Assembly (NCBI GenBank): GCA_046594215.1 | Contig: JBKJPX010000050.1 | Location: forward strand, 1-64,000 | Source: Panacagrimonas sp046594215 | Lineage (GTDB): Bacteria > Pseudomonadota > Gammaproteobacteria > Nevskiales > Nevskiaceae | DNA length: 64,000 nt | Direction of reading: 5' to 3' | Part shown: positions 47,224 through 55,675 of the stretch, one piece after another | Numbering within the stretch: the first letter of the stretch is position 1 | Layout of the letters: each line of letters begins with the position of its first letter | The notes under the pieces: generated by a model | Seen by the model: the letters and a program-made list of their open reading frames with translations, nothing else | Database searches by the model: none | What the model was told of the DNA's origin: nothing | Position numbers and translations under genes: made by a program

Positions 47224-47835
47224 ATGCCGACCATCGATCCGCAATTGCTCGCCGGCCTTCAGCAGGGCCTGTTCGTCAGCCTGTGCGTGGGCTTGGCGTT
47301 CTCCGCGGCCTGGGGCGCATGGCTGGTGGTCGCGCCCGCGAAGGCGCAGCGCTTCGCGAAGGCGGCGGATCGCTGGGTGCCGACTGCATCCTGGTTCGAG
47401 CGGCTCAACCGGCCGCTGGAGACCACGCGCTGGTTCTACCGCTACCACCGTCAGGCGGGCCTCCTGATCGCAGCCGGTGCCGGCTACGCCCTGTGGCGCT
47501 GGTTCACGGCCTACCAGCACGCGGCGACGATGGGACTGCTACCCCGCGGGCTGGTCTCCGCCGGCATGGACTGGGTGGTCCCCGCGCTGGAGTGCATGTT
47601 CCTGGCGCTCAACGTGGGGAGCCTCGCCTTCGGGCTGATCGTCGTGTTCCGACCGAGCCTGCTGAAGACGCCGGAGCGATTCGCCAACCGCTGGATCGAT
47701 GTGCCTGGCGACCAGGCGCTGGACCGCAAATACAATCCGCTGGAAAACGTCGTCCGGGGCAATCCGCGGCTGCTCGGCACCCTGGTCACCAGCATCTGCG
47801 GCCTGCTCCTCTGGCGCCTGATTGCCCTGTCCTGA
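47224..47835 (+). CDS. Unknown multi-helix membrane protein in the pilus operon
   Basis: I do not recognise the family. 203 residues with about four predicted membrane helices: 'LFVSLCVGLAFSAAWGAWLVV', 'GLLIAAGAGYALWRWF', 'VVPALECMFLALNVGSLAFGLIVVF' and 'LLGTLVTSICGLLLW'. ATG at 47224, 61 bases after mshG and before the pilin gene, where Vibrio loci carry mshF and mshB. It shares no visible pilin signal with those. It could be a locus-specific accessory protein. Confidence 0.7.
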   Translation: MPTIDPQLLAGLQQGLFVSLCVGLAFSAAWGAWLVVAPAKAQRFAKAADRWVPTASWFERLNRPLETTRWFYRYHRQAGLLIAAGAGYALWRWFTAYQHAATMGLLPRGLVSAGMDWVVPALECMFLALNVGSLAFGLIVVFRPSLLKTPERFANRWIDVPGDQALDRKYNPLENVVRGNPRLLGTLVTSICGLLLWRLIALS

Positions 47836-48021
47836 TCTGTGGTCGTCACGGCTGCGCGGCGGTGGCTCAGCAGTACGGCGCCGCTCCTTGCGCCGCCCGT
47901 CTTCGCGCTGACATATTGCATTTGGCCCGGAAGGTTCGAGGCGCGCCGCGGCACGCCAGAAACCGTCCGGAATATCCACCTGAGTGACGCCGAAGGCCGC
48001 GGCCCGAGTCGTCGCAGGAGA
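47836..48021 (+). other. Gap ahead of the major pilin gene, no confident promoter
   Basis: 186 bases between the membrane protein and mshA. A major pilin gene would be expected to have its own strong promoter. TGGCCCGGAAGGTTCG near 47921-47937 only loosely recalls a sigma-54 site, lacking the GC at -12. The only clear element is AGGAG at 48016-48020. Confidence 0.4.
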
Positions 48022-48525
48022 ATGTCCGTGTTTTGCCCCAAGCCCGTAGTCCCGCGTCACCCCTGTCTCAAGCGCGCGTCCCAGAAGGGTTTCACGCTGA
48101 TCGAACTGATCGTCGTCCTGGTCATCCTCGGCATCCTCGCGGCGTTCGCGATTCCCCGCTTCGCCAACGTCAATGCCGAAGCCCGCCAAGCCGCCATCCG
48201 CGGACTCGCGGGCAGCCTGCGCAGCTCGTCCGCGCTGGTGCACGGACTGGCCATGGCTCGCGGCCTGACGGCAGCGTCCGGCGATACCGTGGATCTCGAG
48301 GGGCAAGCCGTGAAGCTCACCTTCGGCTACCCGGAGGCGACCGACGACGGCATCGGCAAGAGCGTGCTCAACCTCGACGGCTTCACGCAGACGGTCGACG
48401 CCGGCAAGGTGACCTACGTGACGAGGAACGCGCCGGCCGATCCGACAAAGTGCCGGGTGGTCTATACGCAAGGCGCGGCGGGTGCGTCCGCAACGGTCAC
48501 GCTGTCGGACGACGACTGCAAGTGA
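48022..48525 (+). CDS. mshA: MshA-like major pilin precursor
   Basis: Type IV pilin precursor of 167 residues. The cleavage site is after G23 ('SQKG|FTLIELIVVLVILGILAAFAIPRF') with Glu5 (E28). Mature length about 144 residues. A C-terminal disulfide pair is likely (C near 'TKCRVVY' and the final 'DDCK'). Start is uncertain: ATG at 48022 is one base from AGGAG, while GTG at 48028 is seven bases away and may be the true start. As the only MSHA pilin of standard form here, it is assigned MshA by position and type. Confidence 0.88.
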   Translation: MSVFCPKPVVPRHPCLKRASQKGFTLIELIVVLVILGILAAFAIPRFANVNAEARQAAIRGLAGSLRSSSALVHGLAMARGLTAASGDTVDLEGQAVKLTFGYPEATDDGIGKSVLNLDGFTQTVDAGKVTYVTRNAPADPTKCRVVYTQGAAGASATVTLSDDDCK

Positions 48526-48604
48526 TCTAGCAGTTTTCAGCTGCGGGCCACGGCGGTTGCAGAACCGTCGTGGCCCGGCGTCCGTGCGGGATGAGCGAGG
48601 CAAG

Positions 48605-49084
48605 ATGCGGCGCACCGCGGGGTTCACACTGATCGAACTGCTGGTCGTGATGGTCGTCATCGGCATCCTGGCGACCATCGCGGTCTCGCGGTTTTCCAGC
48701 CGTTCGCCCTTCGACGAGCTCGGTTACACGCAGGAGATCGCCGCGGCCGCGCGCTATGCGCAGAAGCTGGCGATCGCGACGCGCTGCCCGGTGCGTTTCC
48801 AGATGCCCGACGCCACCGGATTCCGGCTCGCGAGGCCGGACGGTTTTTCCGCGGGTACCTGCGCGTCGAACTTCGCGGCCACCGTCGCCAGCCCGGCGAA
48901 CCCCGGCGCGGCCTACGAAGGCAGCACGCCGACCAGTCTCACGGTGACCGCCAGCGGCGGCTTTCCCGCCGCGCGCGTGTTCGACGCCGAGGGCGGCATC
49001 ACGCCGGACAGCGACCTTTCGATTCAGATTGGCACGCGCACCGTGATCGTCCGGCGCGGCGGCGGACAGGTGGTCGTCCAGTGA
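48605..49084 (+). CDS. mshC: MshC-like minor pilin (GspH/FimT type)
   Basis: Prepilin of 159 residues: 'RRTAG|FTLIELLVVMVVIGILATIAVSRF', cleaved after G6 with Glu5 (E11). GspH-like body ('AQKLAIATRCPVRFQM', 'GYTQEIAAAARYAQ'). ATG at 48605, 79 bases after mshA. The end overlaps the mshD GTG by four bases. Confidence 0.86.
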   Translation: MRRTAGFTLIELLVVMVVIGILATIAVSRFSSRSPFDELGYTQEIAAAARYAQKLAIATRCPVRFQMPDATGFRLARPDGFSAGTCASNFAATVASPANPGAAYEGSTPTSLTVTASGGFPAARVFDAEGGITPDSDLSIQIGTRTVIVRRGGGQVVVQ

Positions 49085-49536
49085 TCCGGCGCCGCCAACC
49101 CGGCTTCACGCTCGTGGAAGTGATCGTGGCCATCGCGATCATCGCCGTGGCCGTGGGCGGCGTGATGCTCGTATTCGTGGTGGCGCTCACGCACAGCGCG
49201 GACCCGCAGCGGCAACAGCAGGCCGTGGCGATCGCGGAGGGCTATCTCGACGAGATCCTCGCGCGCGCCTACGACGATCCGGATGGCACCGACGCCGGCG
49301 AGACGCGGGGCACCTTCGACGACGTGCTCGATTACGACGGCCTCGACCAGGCGCCACGGGACCAGGATGGCGGCACGCTCGCGGGGCTGGGCGACTACCG
49401 CGTGCGCGTCACGGTGGTCGACTCGTCGGCGCTGGGGCCGGTCGGCCAGACCGTGCCCGCGCGACGCATCGACGTCCGCGTCACCTCGCCACCATTGGTC
49501 GACACCACGATCAGCGCTTACCGCGTGCAGAACTGA
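49081..49536 (+). CDS. mshD: MshD-like minor pilin (GspI/PilV type)
   Basis: Prepilin of 151 residues: 'RRRQPG|FTLVEVIVAIAIIAVAVGGV', cleaved after G8 with Glu5 (E13). GspI-like features 'AEGYLDEILARAY' follow. GTG start at 49081 inside the mshC stop. Last gene of the plus-strand pilus arm; only three bases separate its stop from the converging MFS gene. Confidence 0.86.
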   Translation: MIRRRQPGFTLVEVIVAIAIIAVAVGGVMLVFVVALTHSADPQRQQQAVAIAEGYLDEILARAYDDPDGTDAGETRGTFDDVLDYDGLDQAPRDQDGGTLAGLGDYRVRVTVVDSSALGPVGQTVPARRIDVRVTSPPLVDTTISAYRVQN

Positions 49537-49539
49537 GTT

Positions 49540-50733
49540 TCAGGCCTCCAGGCTCGAGGATTCCCTGAGCACCGGTTCAGCGCGCCGATCCAGTCTCGGC
49601 GCCCGCAGCGCCACCCAGCCGCCGAGCATCGCCACGGCCGTCGCCGACAGGTACACCGCCTGCGCCCCCAGGGTGTCCCAGGCCGCCCCCGTGAGCAGGC
49701 TGCCCAGCGCACCGCCCATCCCGAAGCTCACCGCTGCGAGCAGCGCCTGCCCGCGCCCCTGCAGGCGGCCCGGGAACAGCTCGTGGATGTAGTGCACCGT
49801 GACCGCGTGGTACACGGCGAAGCTCATGAAGTGCATCAGCTGGCTGAGCACCAGCAGCGGACCGACGTCGACGAACAGCGCCAGCACCGCCCAGCGCACT
49901 GCCGAGCACACCAGCGTCGCAACGAGAACAGGGCGCGCGCCGAAGCGCCGGATGATGCGTCCCGTGTAGAAGAACACGACCACCTCGGCGACCACGCCCA
50001 GCGCCCACAGCGCGCCGATCGTGCTGTGCGAGTAGGCGTGCTGTTCGAGATAGATCGAGAAGAAGGCGTAGAACGGCGAAAAGGAGAGTTGCGACAGGAA
50101 GCAGGTGGCGAGCAGCGCGATCACGGCCGGCCTTCGCGCACGCGCAAGGAATCCTTCGATCGAGCCATCCGGCGGTCTCAGGTCGTGCACGTCGGGAACG
50201 CGAAGGGCGATCAACACCATGCCCAGCATTCCCGCAACCACGACCCAGGGCACGGGGCCGACGCCGGTGCGGTCGAGGATAGGTCCGAGCGCCCCCACGG
50301 ACAGCACGAAGCCGATGCTGCCCCAGAGGCGGATGCGCGCGTAGTCGCGTCCGGTGCGTGCAAGGTGATTGAGCGTGACCACGTCGAAGGCCGGCAGGGC
50401 AACGTTCCAGAAGATCGCGTAGACCGCGTGCAGCGCGATCAGCGCCGCGAAGCCGGGCGACCAGGGGACCATGCTGAAGAACACCGCCGACAAGGCCATG
50501 CTCCCCGCGATCCAGGGCATGCGCCGTCCGCTGCGATCCATGATCCAGCCCCAGCCGATGGGCACCGCCACGCGCACGAGTCCGGTCGTCCCCAGCGCCA
50601 TTCCGATCTGCGCCGGCGTATACCCCAGCGAGTGCAGGTACAGCGGCCAGTACGGCACGAACGCGCCGACGGCGACGTAGTAGACGAAGTAGAAGCCTGA
50701 GAGCTTCGCGTGGAGTCGGGACGCCGCGTTCAA
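49540..50733 (-). CDS. MFS transporter, HcaT/PPP-like family
   Basis: Twelve-helix MFS permease of 397 residues, resembling the phenylpropionate/LacY-like transporter group: 'FYFVYYVAVGAFVPYWPLYLHSLG' in helix 1, 'WGWIMDRSGRRMPW', and 'LMHFMSFAVYHAVTVHYIHELFP' in the second half. Substrate unknown. It follows aroC as in pseudomonads and relatives. Convergent with mshD (three bases apart). Confidence 0.88.
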   Translation of the reverse strand: MNAASRLHAKLSGFYFVYYVAVGAFVPYWPLYLHSLGYTPAQIGMALGTTGLVRVAVPIGWGWIMDRSGRRMPWIAGSMALSAVFFSMVPWSPGFAALIALHAVYAIFWNVALPAFDVVTLNHLARTGRDYARIRLWGSIGFVLSVGALGPILDRTGVGPVPWVVVAGMLGMVLIALRVPDVHDLRPPDGSIEGFLARARRPAVIALLATCFLSQLSFSPFYAFFSIYLEQHAYSHSTIGALWALGVVAEVVVFFYTGRIIRRFGARPVLVATLVCSAVRWAVLALFVDVGPLLVLSQLMHFMSFAVYHAVTVHYIHELFPGRLQGRGQALLAAVSFGMGGALGSLLTGAAWDTLGAQAVYLSATAVAMLGGWVALRAPRLDRRAEPVLRESSSLEA

Positions 50734-50742
50734 GAATCTTTA

Positions 50743-50846
50743 CCGCAAAGGCGCAAAGGAAAAAGGAAGATAAAAAAGAGAGGCCGGGGAGAGAGGAAAA
50801 ATCACGAAGGCCTTGCGACCTTTCTTCTTCCTGCGCGCCTTTGCGG
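50743..50846. repeat. Palindromic intergenic element, copy 2 (GCGCAAAGG core)
   Basis: CCGCAAAGGCGC (50743-50754) and GCGCCTTTGCGG (50835-50846) are perfect 12-base inverted repeats. After the left repeat comes a purine-rich run and before the right one a pyrimidine-rich run, as in the element at 7579-7669. Here it sits between aroC and the MFS gene, both on the minus strand. Confidence 0.7.
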
Positions 50847-50899
50847 TCAATGCTTTCGTCGTTCGCATCCGTCGCGCTTCCGGATGCGATCGCGCGGAC

Positions 50900-52000
50900 T
50901 TACGCAATCGAACCCGGAATCCGCGGCGTGTCGGAGACGACGTCCGCGTTTTGTGCGCGGTGGCGAAGGGCCTGGTCCACCAGCACCAGCGCCACCATCG
51001 CCTCGGCGATGGGAACCGCGCGGATGCCCACGCAGGGGTCGTGGCGGCCGGTGGTCCGGATGTCCGCGGCGTGGCCTTCTTCATCGATCGACCGGCCCGG
51101 CGTGGTGATGCTCGACGTCGGCTTGATCGCGATCGAGCACACCAAGTCCTGGCCGGTGCTGATGCCGCCGGAGATTCCGCCCGAATGGTTCGACAGGAAG
51201 CCCTGCGGGCTCATCTCGTCGCGGTGCTCGGTTCCGCGCAGACCGGCCACGCGCATGCCGTCTCCAATTTCCACGCCCTTCACGGCGTTGATGCTCATCA
51301 GCGCATGCGCCAGCTCCGCGTCCAGACGGTCGAACACCGGCTCGCCCAGGCCCACCGGCATGTTCGAGGCGACCACGCTCACGCGCGCACCGACCGAATC
51401 GCCCTCTGAACGAAGGCGGTCGATCAGCTGCTCGAGCTCGGGCACGCGCGCCGGGTCGGCACAGAAGAAGGGGTTGGCGTCGACCACGCCCCAGTCCACG
51501 AGCGCCAGCTCCAGCGGCCCGATCTGCGCCACGTAACCACGGATCTCGACGCCGAACTTCTGCCGCAGCCACTTCTTGGCGATGCCGCCGGCGGCCACGC
51601 GCACCGCGGTCTCGCGCGCCGAGCTACGCCCGCCGCCGCGGTGGTCTCGCACGCCGTACTTCTGCACGTACGCGTAGTCGGCGTGGTTGGGACGGAAGGT
51701 CCGCTTGATCTTCTCGTAGTCGTAGCTGCGCTGGTCCTTGTTCTCGATCAGCAGCGCGATCGGCGTGCCGGTGGTGCGGCCTTCGAACACGCCGGACAGG
51801 ATGCGCACCGCGTCGTCTTCCTTGCGCTGCGTGACGTACTTCGAGGTGCCGGGCTTGCGCCGGTCCAGGTCAGGCTGCAGGTCCGCCTCGCAGAGCTCCA
51901 GGCCCGGAGGACAGCCGTCGACCACGCAGCCGATGGCCACGCCGTGGCTCTCGCCGAAGCTGGTGACGCAGAAGGAACGGCCGAAAGTGTTGCCTGACAT
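50900..52000 (-). CDS. aroC: Chorismate synthase
   Basis: Last step of the shikimate pathway, using reduced FMN. Signatures: 'GESHGVAIGCVVDGCPPG', 'RPNHADYAY', 'SSARETAVRVAAGGIAKKWL' and 'GGISTGQDLVCSIAIKPTSSI'. 366 residues, full length. It lies 63 bases downstream of the CDF gene on the same strand. Confidence 0.98.
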   Translation of the reverse strand: MSGNTFGRSFCVTSFGESHGVAIGCVVDGCPPGLELCEADLQPDLDRRKPGTSKYVTQRKEDDAVRILSGVFEGRTTGTPIALLIENKDQRSYDYEKIKRTFRPNHADYAYVQKYGVRDHRGGGRSSARETAVRVAAGGIAKKWLRQKFGVEIRGYVAQIGPLELALVDWGVVDANPFFCADPARVPELEQLIDRLRSEGDSVGARVSVVASNMPVGLGEPVFDRLDAELAHALMSINAVKGVEIGDGMRVAGLRGTEHRDEMSPQGFLSNHSGGISGGISTGQDLVCSIAIKPTSSITTPGRSIDEEGHAADIRTTGRHDPCVGIRAVPIAEAMVALVLVDQALRHRAQNADVVSDTPRIPGSIA

Positions 52001-52063
52001 GGAACTCGGGATCGCTACGCGGGAAAGACAGCTGCGAGACGCCGGGCGCCCCGCACGGGTCCG

Positions 52064-53092
52064 CTATTGTCGCTTATCCGCCGCGCAATCCGCGCTGACC
52101 TCGCAGTCCTCACGCTCGACCTGAACCGTGACGTGGCCGATCCGGTGGGTGTCGCGCAACCAGTCGCGGATGCGTCCCAGAGTCTGGTCGGCGTCAGCGC
52201 TCGGCGCCAGCACCGCGTGCAAGGTCATCAGGTTGTCGCCCGGTGTGATGGACCAGGCGTGCACGTGGTGCACGCTCGTGATCCCGGCCACGGCGCGCGG
52301 AAGTTCGCGGGCGACGCTGGGCAGGTTCATGTCGGGTGGCGCGGCTTCGAGCAGCACGTGCGCGGACTCGCGCGTCACCTTGACCCCGGTGCGCAGGATC
52401 AGCAGGGCTGCGAACAGCGACAGCAGCGGGTCGGCACGCATCCAGCCGGTCTGCCAGATGATCAGGCCGGCGAGCAGCGCAGCGGCCGATCCGAGCAGGT
52501 CGGAGAGCACGTGGGCCAGCGCACCACGACGGTTCAGGTCGTGCTCGTGCCCGCCGTGCAGCAGCAGGTAGGAGACGAGGTTGGCGACGAAGCCGATCAG
52601 CGCGACACCCGCCAGGGCCAGGCCCTCCACCGGCTGGGGCGAAATCAGGCGATGCACGGCCTCGAACGCGATCCAGGCGCTGACCAGCAACAGCAGCAAG
52701 CCGTTCGAGAACGCAGCCAGGACCGGGAAGCGACCGTGGCCATAGCTGTGCCCCGCTTCGGCGGGCTTGGCGGCCTGCGCGAGCGCGAGCACCGCCAGCA
52801 GCAGGCTGCCCGCGTCGGCCAGCATGTGGCCGGCGTCCGCGAGCAGGGCCAGCGAGTTGGTCCACCAGCCGCCCAGCGCCTCGATCAGCATGATCGTGGC
52901 GGTGATCACCAGCGCCAGCTTCAGGCGGCCCGCGCCCTGGTCCGCATGCGAGTGACGATCATCGTGCCCCGCGCCGTGGCCATGACCGCGGTGGCCGTGA
53001 TCGTTGTCATGTCCATGGTCATGCCCATGGTCATGCCCATGGTCGGGACCATGATCGTGGTCGTGGTCGTGGTCCTGGTGGGCTCCGCTCAC
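52064..53092 (-). CDS. Cation diffusion facilitator with His/Asp-rich N-terminus (ZitB-like)
   Basis: CDF-family heavy-metal exporter, 342 residues. The GTG at 53092 begins a His-Asp-Gly-rich tail of about 45 residues, then six helices. Metal-site HxxxD/DxxxD-type motifs appear as 'ADAGHMLADAGSL' and 'LAHVLSDLLGSAAALLAGL'. The C-terminal domain carries 'HHVHAWSITPG'. Zn(II) is the likely main substrate, by family. The start overlaps the prmB stop by four bases, so it is inserted into the usual prmB-aroC pair. Confidence 0.93.
   Translation of the reverse strand: MSGAHQDHDHDHDHGPDHGHDHGHDHGHDNDHGHRGHGHGAGHDDRHSHADQGAGRLKLALVITATIMLIEALGGWWTNSLALLADAGHMLADAGSLLLAVLALAQAAKPAEAGHSYGHGRFPVLAAFSNGLLLLLVSAWIAFEAVHRLISPQPVEGLALAGVALIGFVANLVSYLLLHGGHEHDLNRRGALAHVLSDLLGSAAALLAGLIIWQTGWMRADPLLSLFAALLILRTGVKVTRESAHVLLEAAPPDMNLPSVARELPRAVAGITSVHHVHAWSITPGDNLMTLHAVLAPSADADQTLGRIRDWLRDTHRIGHVTVQVEREDCEVSADCAADKRQ
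53014..53049. repeat. 12-base tandem repeat encoding the His/Asp tail of the CDF protein
   Basis: CATGGTCATGCC occurs twice in tandem (53014-53025, 53026-53037) and is followed by a partial third copy. In the minus-strand gene it encodes Gly-His-Asp-His units. A stretch of this kind can vary in length by slippage. Confidence 0.7.
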
Positions 53093-54024
53093 AGGCTGCC
53101 CCGCGCCCTCTGCAGGTCGTCCCGACCGACGCTGAACACCCCGTCGCCGCCACGCTGGAAGTTTATCCAAGTGACCTGCAGGCGCGGCCAGCGCGCTTCG
53201 AATTCCTCGACGCTGCCGCCCACCTCGCAGATCAGCAGTCCATCGCGTTCGAGGTGTTCCGACGCCTCGCGCAGGATGCGGGCGACCACGTCCATGCCGT
53301 CGCTGCCCGCGTCGAGCGCCAGCCGCGGTTCCCGCCGGTACTCGGGCGCCAGCGCTTCCCACTCCGCGGTAGGCACGTAGGGCGGGTTGCTGACGATCAG
53401 GTCGTAGCGCTTGCCTCGCAGGCCGGCGAACAGGTCGCCCTGCGCCGCGTGCACGCGATCGGCCACGCCGTGGCGCGCGATGTTGCTGGCGCTGACCTCG
53501 AGCGCGCCGGCATCGATCTCGCCGAGCGTGACCTCGCACTCGAAGTGCAGCGCGCAGGCGATGCCGATGCAACCGGAGCCGGCACAGAGGTCGAGCACGG
53601 TCTTGGGCGGCTCTTCGAGCCATGGCGCGAAGCCCCGCTCGATGAGTTCGGCGATGGGCGAGCGGGGCACCAGGACTCGCTCGTCGACGTAGAACGGGTA
53701 GCCGGCAAACTCGATCTCGCCGATCAGGTAGGCGGCCGGCTGGCGCGTGTCGAGCCGGCGTCGCAGCAGGGCGTGCACGGCGGCGCGCTCCGCCTCCGCG
53801 AGGTGGGTCTCCAGGTAGGTGCCCGGCAGGTCGTAGGGCAGGTGCAGGGCATGCAGGACCAGGTGGAACGCCTCGTCCAGTGCGTTGTCCGTTCCGTGAC
53901 CGAACGTGAGCCCGGCTTCGCGAAACCGGCTCGCACCCCAGCGCACCCAGTCCCTCAGGGTGGCCAGGGAAGACAGCTCGGACGGCAGTTCGCAGGAGGA
54001 CACGGACGGTAGAGGCATCGACAT
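53089..54024 (-). CDS. prmB: Ribosomal protein L3 glutamine methyltransferase PrmB
   Basis: SAM-dependent N5-glutamine methyltransferase of 311 residues acting on L3. The SAM site is 'VLDLCAGSGCIGIA' and the catalytic motif NPPY is in 'LIVSNPPYVP'. ATG at 54024 is preferred; another ATG at 54018 is close, and longer upstream readings are not supported. PrmC shares these motifs, but position next to aroC and the N-terminal region favour PrmB. Divergent from the SCO1 gene. Confidence 0.94.
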   Translation of the reverse strand: MSMPLPSVSSCELPSELSSLATLRDWVRWGASRFREAGLTFGHGTDNALDEAFHLVLHALHLPYDLPGTYLETHLAEAERAAVHALLRRRLDTRQPAAYLIGEIEFAGYPFYVDERVLVPRSPIAELIERGFAPWLEEPPKTVLDLCAGSGCIGIACALHFECEVTLGEIDAGALEVSASNIARHGVADRVHAAQGDLFAGLRGKRYDLIVSNPPYVPTAEWEALAPEYRREPRLALDAGSDGMDVVARILREASEHLERDGLLICEVGGSVEEFEARWPRLQVTWINFQRGGDGVFSVGRDDLQRARGSL

Positions 54025-54127
54025 GAGAAAATGCGCGGACGGCAAATTATGCCTATCCGCTCCCCTCCCCCGCTTGCCGTCGAGCCCCGGAGGGCCGCGG
54101 CGACCCGACCGGTACCCTCCCTTTCGA

Positions 54128-54763
54128 ATGTCCAGCTCCGTCAAAGCCCTCACCCTCGGCATCGTCGCTGCTGTCGCGGCCATCGCCGGCCTGGTCGTGG
54201 CCAACTTCGTGTTCAAGCCAGACCAGCCCGCGGGCGTCCATCAGCTGGCTTCGGGCACCCTGCTGCCCTCGCCGCGCGCGATCCCCGAGTTCGCGCTTGC
54301 GGGTGCCGACGGCCAGCCCTTCACCAAGGCCCAGCTGAACGGACACTGGAGCCTGATCTTCGTGGGTTTCACGCACTGCCCGGACGTCTGCCCGAACACG
54401 CTGGCCAAGCTCAAGCTAGTGCACGCGAAGCTGGAAGCCGAGAAGAAGGCCCTCAACGTTGTGTTCCTGTCGGTGGACCCGGGGCGCGATACGCCGCCGA
54501 TCATCGGCAGCTACGTCACGCACTTCGACCCCTCCTTCCAGGGCGCAACCGGCCCGAACCCGGAGCTGGACAAGCTCGGCTCGGCGATGGGCTTCATCTA
54601 CATGAAAGCGCCGGGCGCGACGCCCGAAAGCTATTCGATAGACCATTCTTCGGCGCTGATCCTGGTCAACCCTCAGGCCCAGGTCGCGGGCTACTTCACG
54701 CAGCCGCTGGACGTCGACGCGCTGGTTGCCGACCTCGGCACACTGATCGAGGGATCGCTGTGA
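54128..54763 (+). CDS. SCO1/SenC copper-chaperone-like protein
   Basis: Membrane-anchored thioredoxin-fold protein of 211 residues: N-terminal helix (about 6-27), then the copper site C84/C88 in 'GFTHCPDVCPNTLAK' and a later His ('SIDHSSALILV'). SCO proteins deliver copper to cytochrome oxidase or act in thiol redox. No oxidase genes are near. The stop shares one base with psd (TGATG). Confidence 0.93.
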   Translation: MSSSVKALTLGIVAAVAAIAGLVVANFVFKPDQPAGVHQLASGTLLPSPRAIPEFALAGADGQPFTKAQLNGHWSLIFVGFTHCPDVCPNTLAKLKLVHAKLEAEKKALNVVFLSVDPGRDTPPIIGSYVTHFDPSFQGATGPNPELDKLGSAMGFIYMKAPGATPESYSIDHSSALILVNPQAQVAGYFTQPLDVDALVADLGTLIEGSL

Positions 54764-55632
54764 TGGCCGCTTCTTCGGCGAGGTTTGGTGATCGCGCCTT
54801 CACGCTGCTTCAGCTCTGCCTGCCGACGCGCCTGATCTCCTGGCTCGTGTTCAAGCTCACGCGCATCGAGGCGACCGGCTTCAAGAACGCCTTCATCCGC
54901 CGCTTCATGGAGGTGTTCGAGATCAGCCTGGACGAGGCCGAGTTCGACCGTCCGGAGGCCTATCGGCACTTCAATGCCTTCTTCACGCGCGCACTCAAGG
55001 CCGGTGCGCGGCCGCTGGACGCGGATCCAGGGGCCTTGATCTCGCCGGTCGACGGCACGATCAGCCAGCTCGGCACGATCGACGGCGAGCGCATCTTCCA
55101 GGCCAAGGGCCAGAGTTTCACGGCCACCGAACTGCTGGGCGACCACGAGCTGGCGCGGCCCTTCATCGGCGGCAGCTTCTGCACGATCTACCTCGCGCCC
55201 TACAACTATCACCGCATCCACATGCCGCTGGCCGGGCTGCTCAAGGAATGGCTGCTGGTGCCGGGCCGGCTGTTCAGTGTGAACCCCGCAACCGCGCGCG
55301 CGATGCCGCGCCTGTTCGCGCGCAACGAGCGCGTGGTGACGATGTTCGACACCGCCTCCGGCCCCTTCGCGCTGGTGCTGGTGGGCGCGCTCAACGTCGG
55401 CAGCATGGAAACGGTGTGGGCCGGACAGATCACGCCGCCGCACATCCGTAGCGGTCTGGGACGATGGTCGCCGTCGCGGCGCGTGCAACTGGAGCGCGGC
55501 GAGGAAATGGGACGTTTCAACATGGGGTCGACCGTCGTGCTGCTGCTGCCGCCGGGCAGGGTTGCGTGGGGCGAGACTTTCGCACCGGGCGTCACGGTCC
55601 GCATGGGACAGGGCCTCGCGAGGCTCGCATAG
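54763..55632 (+). CDS. psd: Phosphatidylserine decarboxylase proenzyme
   Basis: Makes phosphatidylethanolamine. 289 residues. The self-cleavage/pyruvoyl site is 'FNMGSTVVLLLPPG', with MGST in place of the more usual LGST; Ser is kept. 'ISPVDGTISQLG' and 'YNYHRIHMPL' hold the conserved Asp and His residues. ATG at 54763 overlaps the SCO1 stop. No serine synthase gene nearby. Confidence 0.96.
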   Translation: MAASSARFGDRAFTLLQLCLPTRLISWLVFKLTRIEATGFKNAFIRRFMEVFEISLDEAEFDRPEAYRHFNAFFTRALKAGARPLDADPGALISPVDGTISQLGTIDGERIFQAKGQSFTATELLGDHELARPFIGGSFCTIYLAPYNYHRIHMPLAGLLKEWLLVPGRLFSVNPATARAMPRLFARNERVVTMFDTASGPFALVLVGALNVGSMETVWAGQITPPHIRSGLGRWSPSRRVQLERGEEMGRFNMGSTVVLLLPPGRVAWGETFAPGVTVRMGQGLARLA

Positions 55633-55675
55633 CCGCCCAGGGCACCTCGATCGGATCGGGTCAGGGAGAACAGGA

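Noticed and set aside
47921..47937. Sigma-54-like promoter ahead of mshA
   Set aside because: TGGCCC is near the -24 form, but the -12 TTGC is missing at the right spacing.
52965..53085. Repeats in the CDF gene resembling a CRISPR array
   Set aside because: The units are 12 bases, directly adjacent and in frame with His/Asp codons, so they are coding tandem repeats without spacers.
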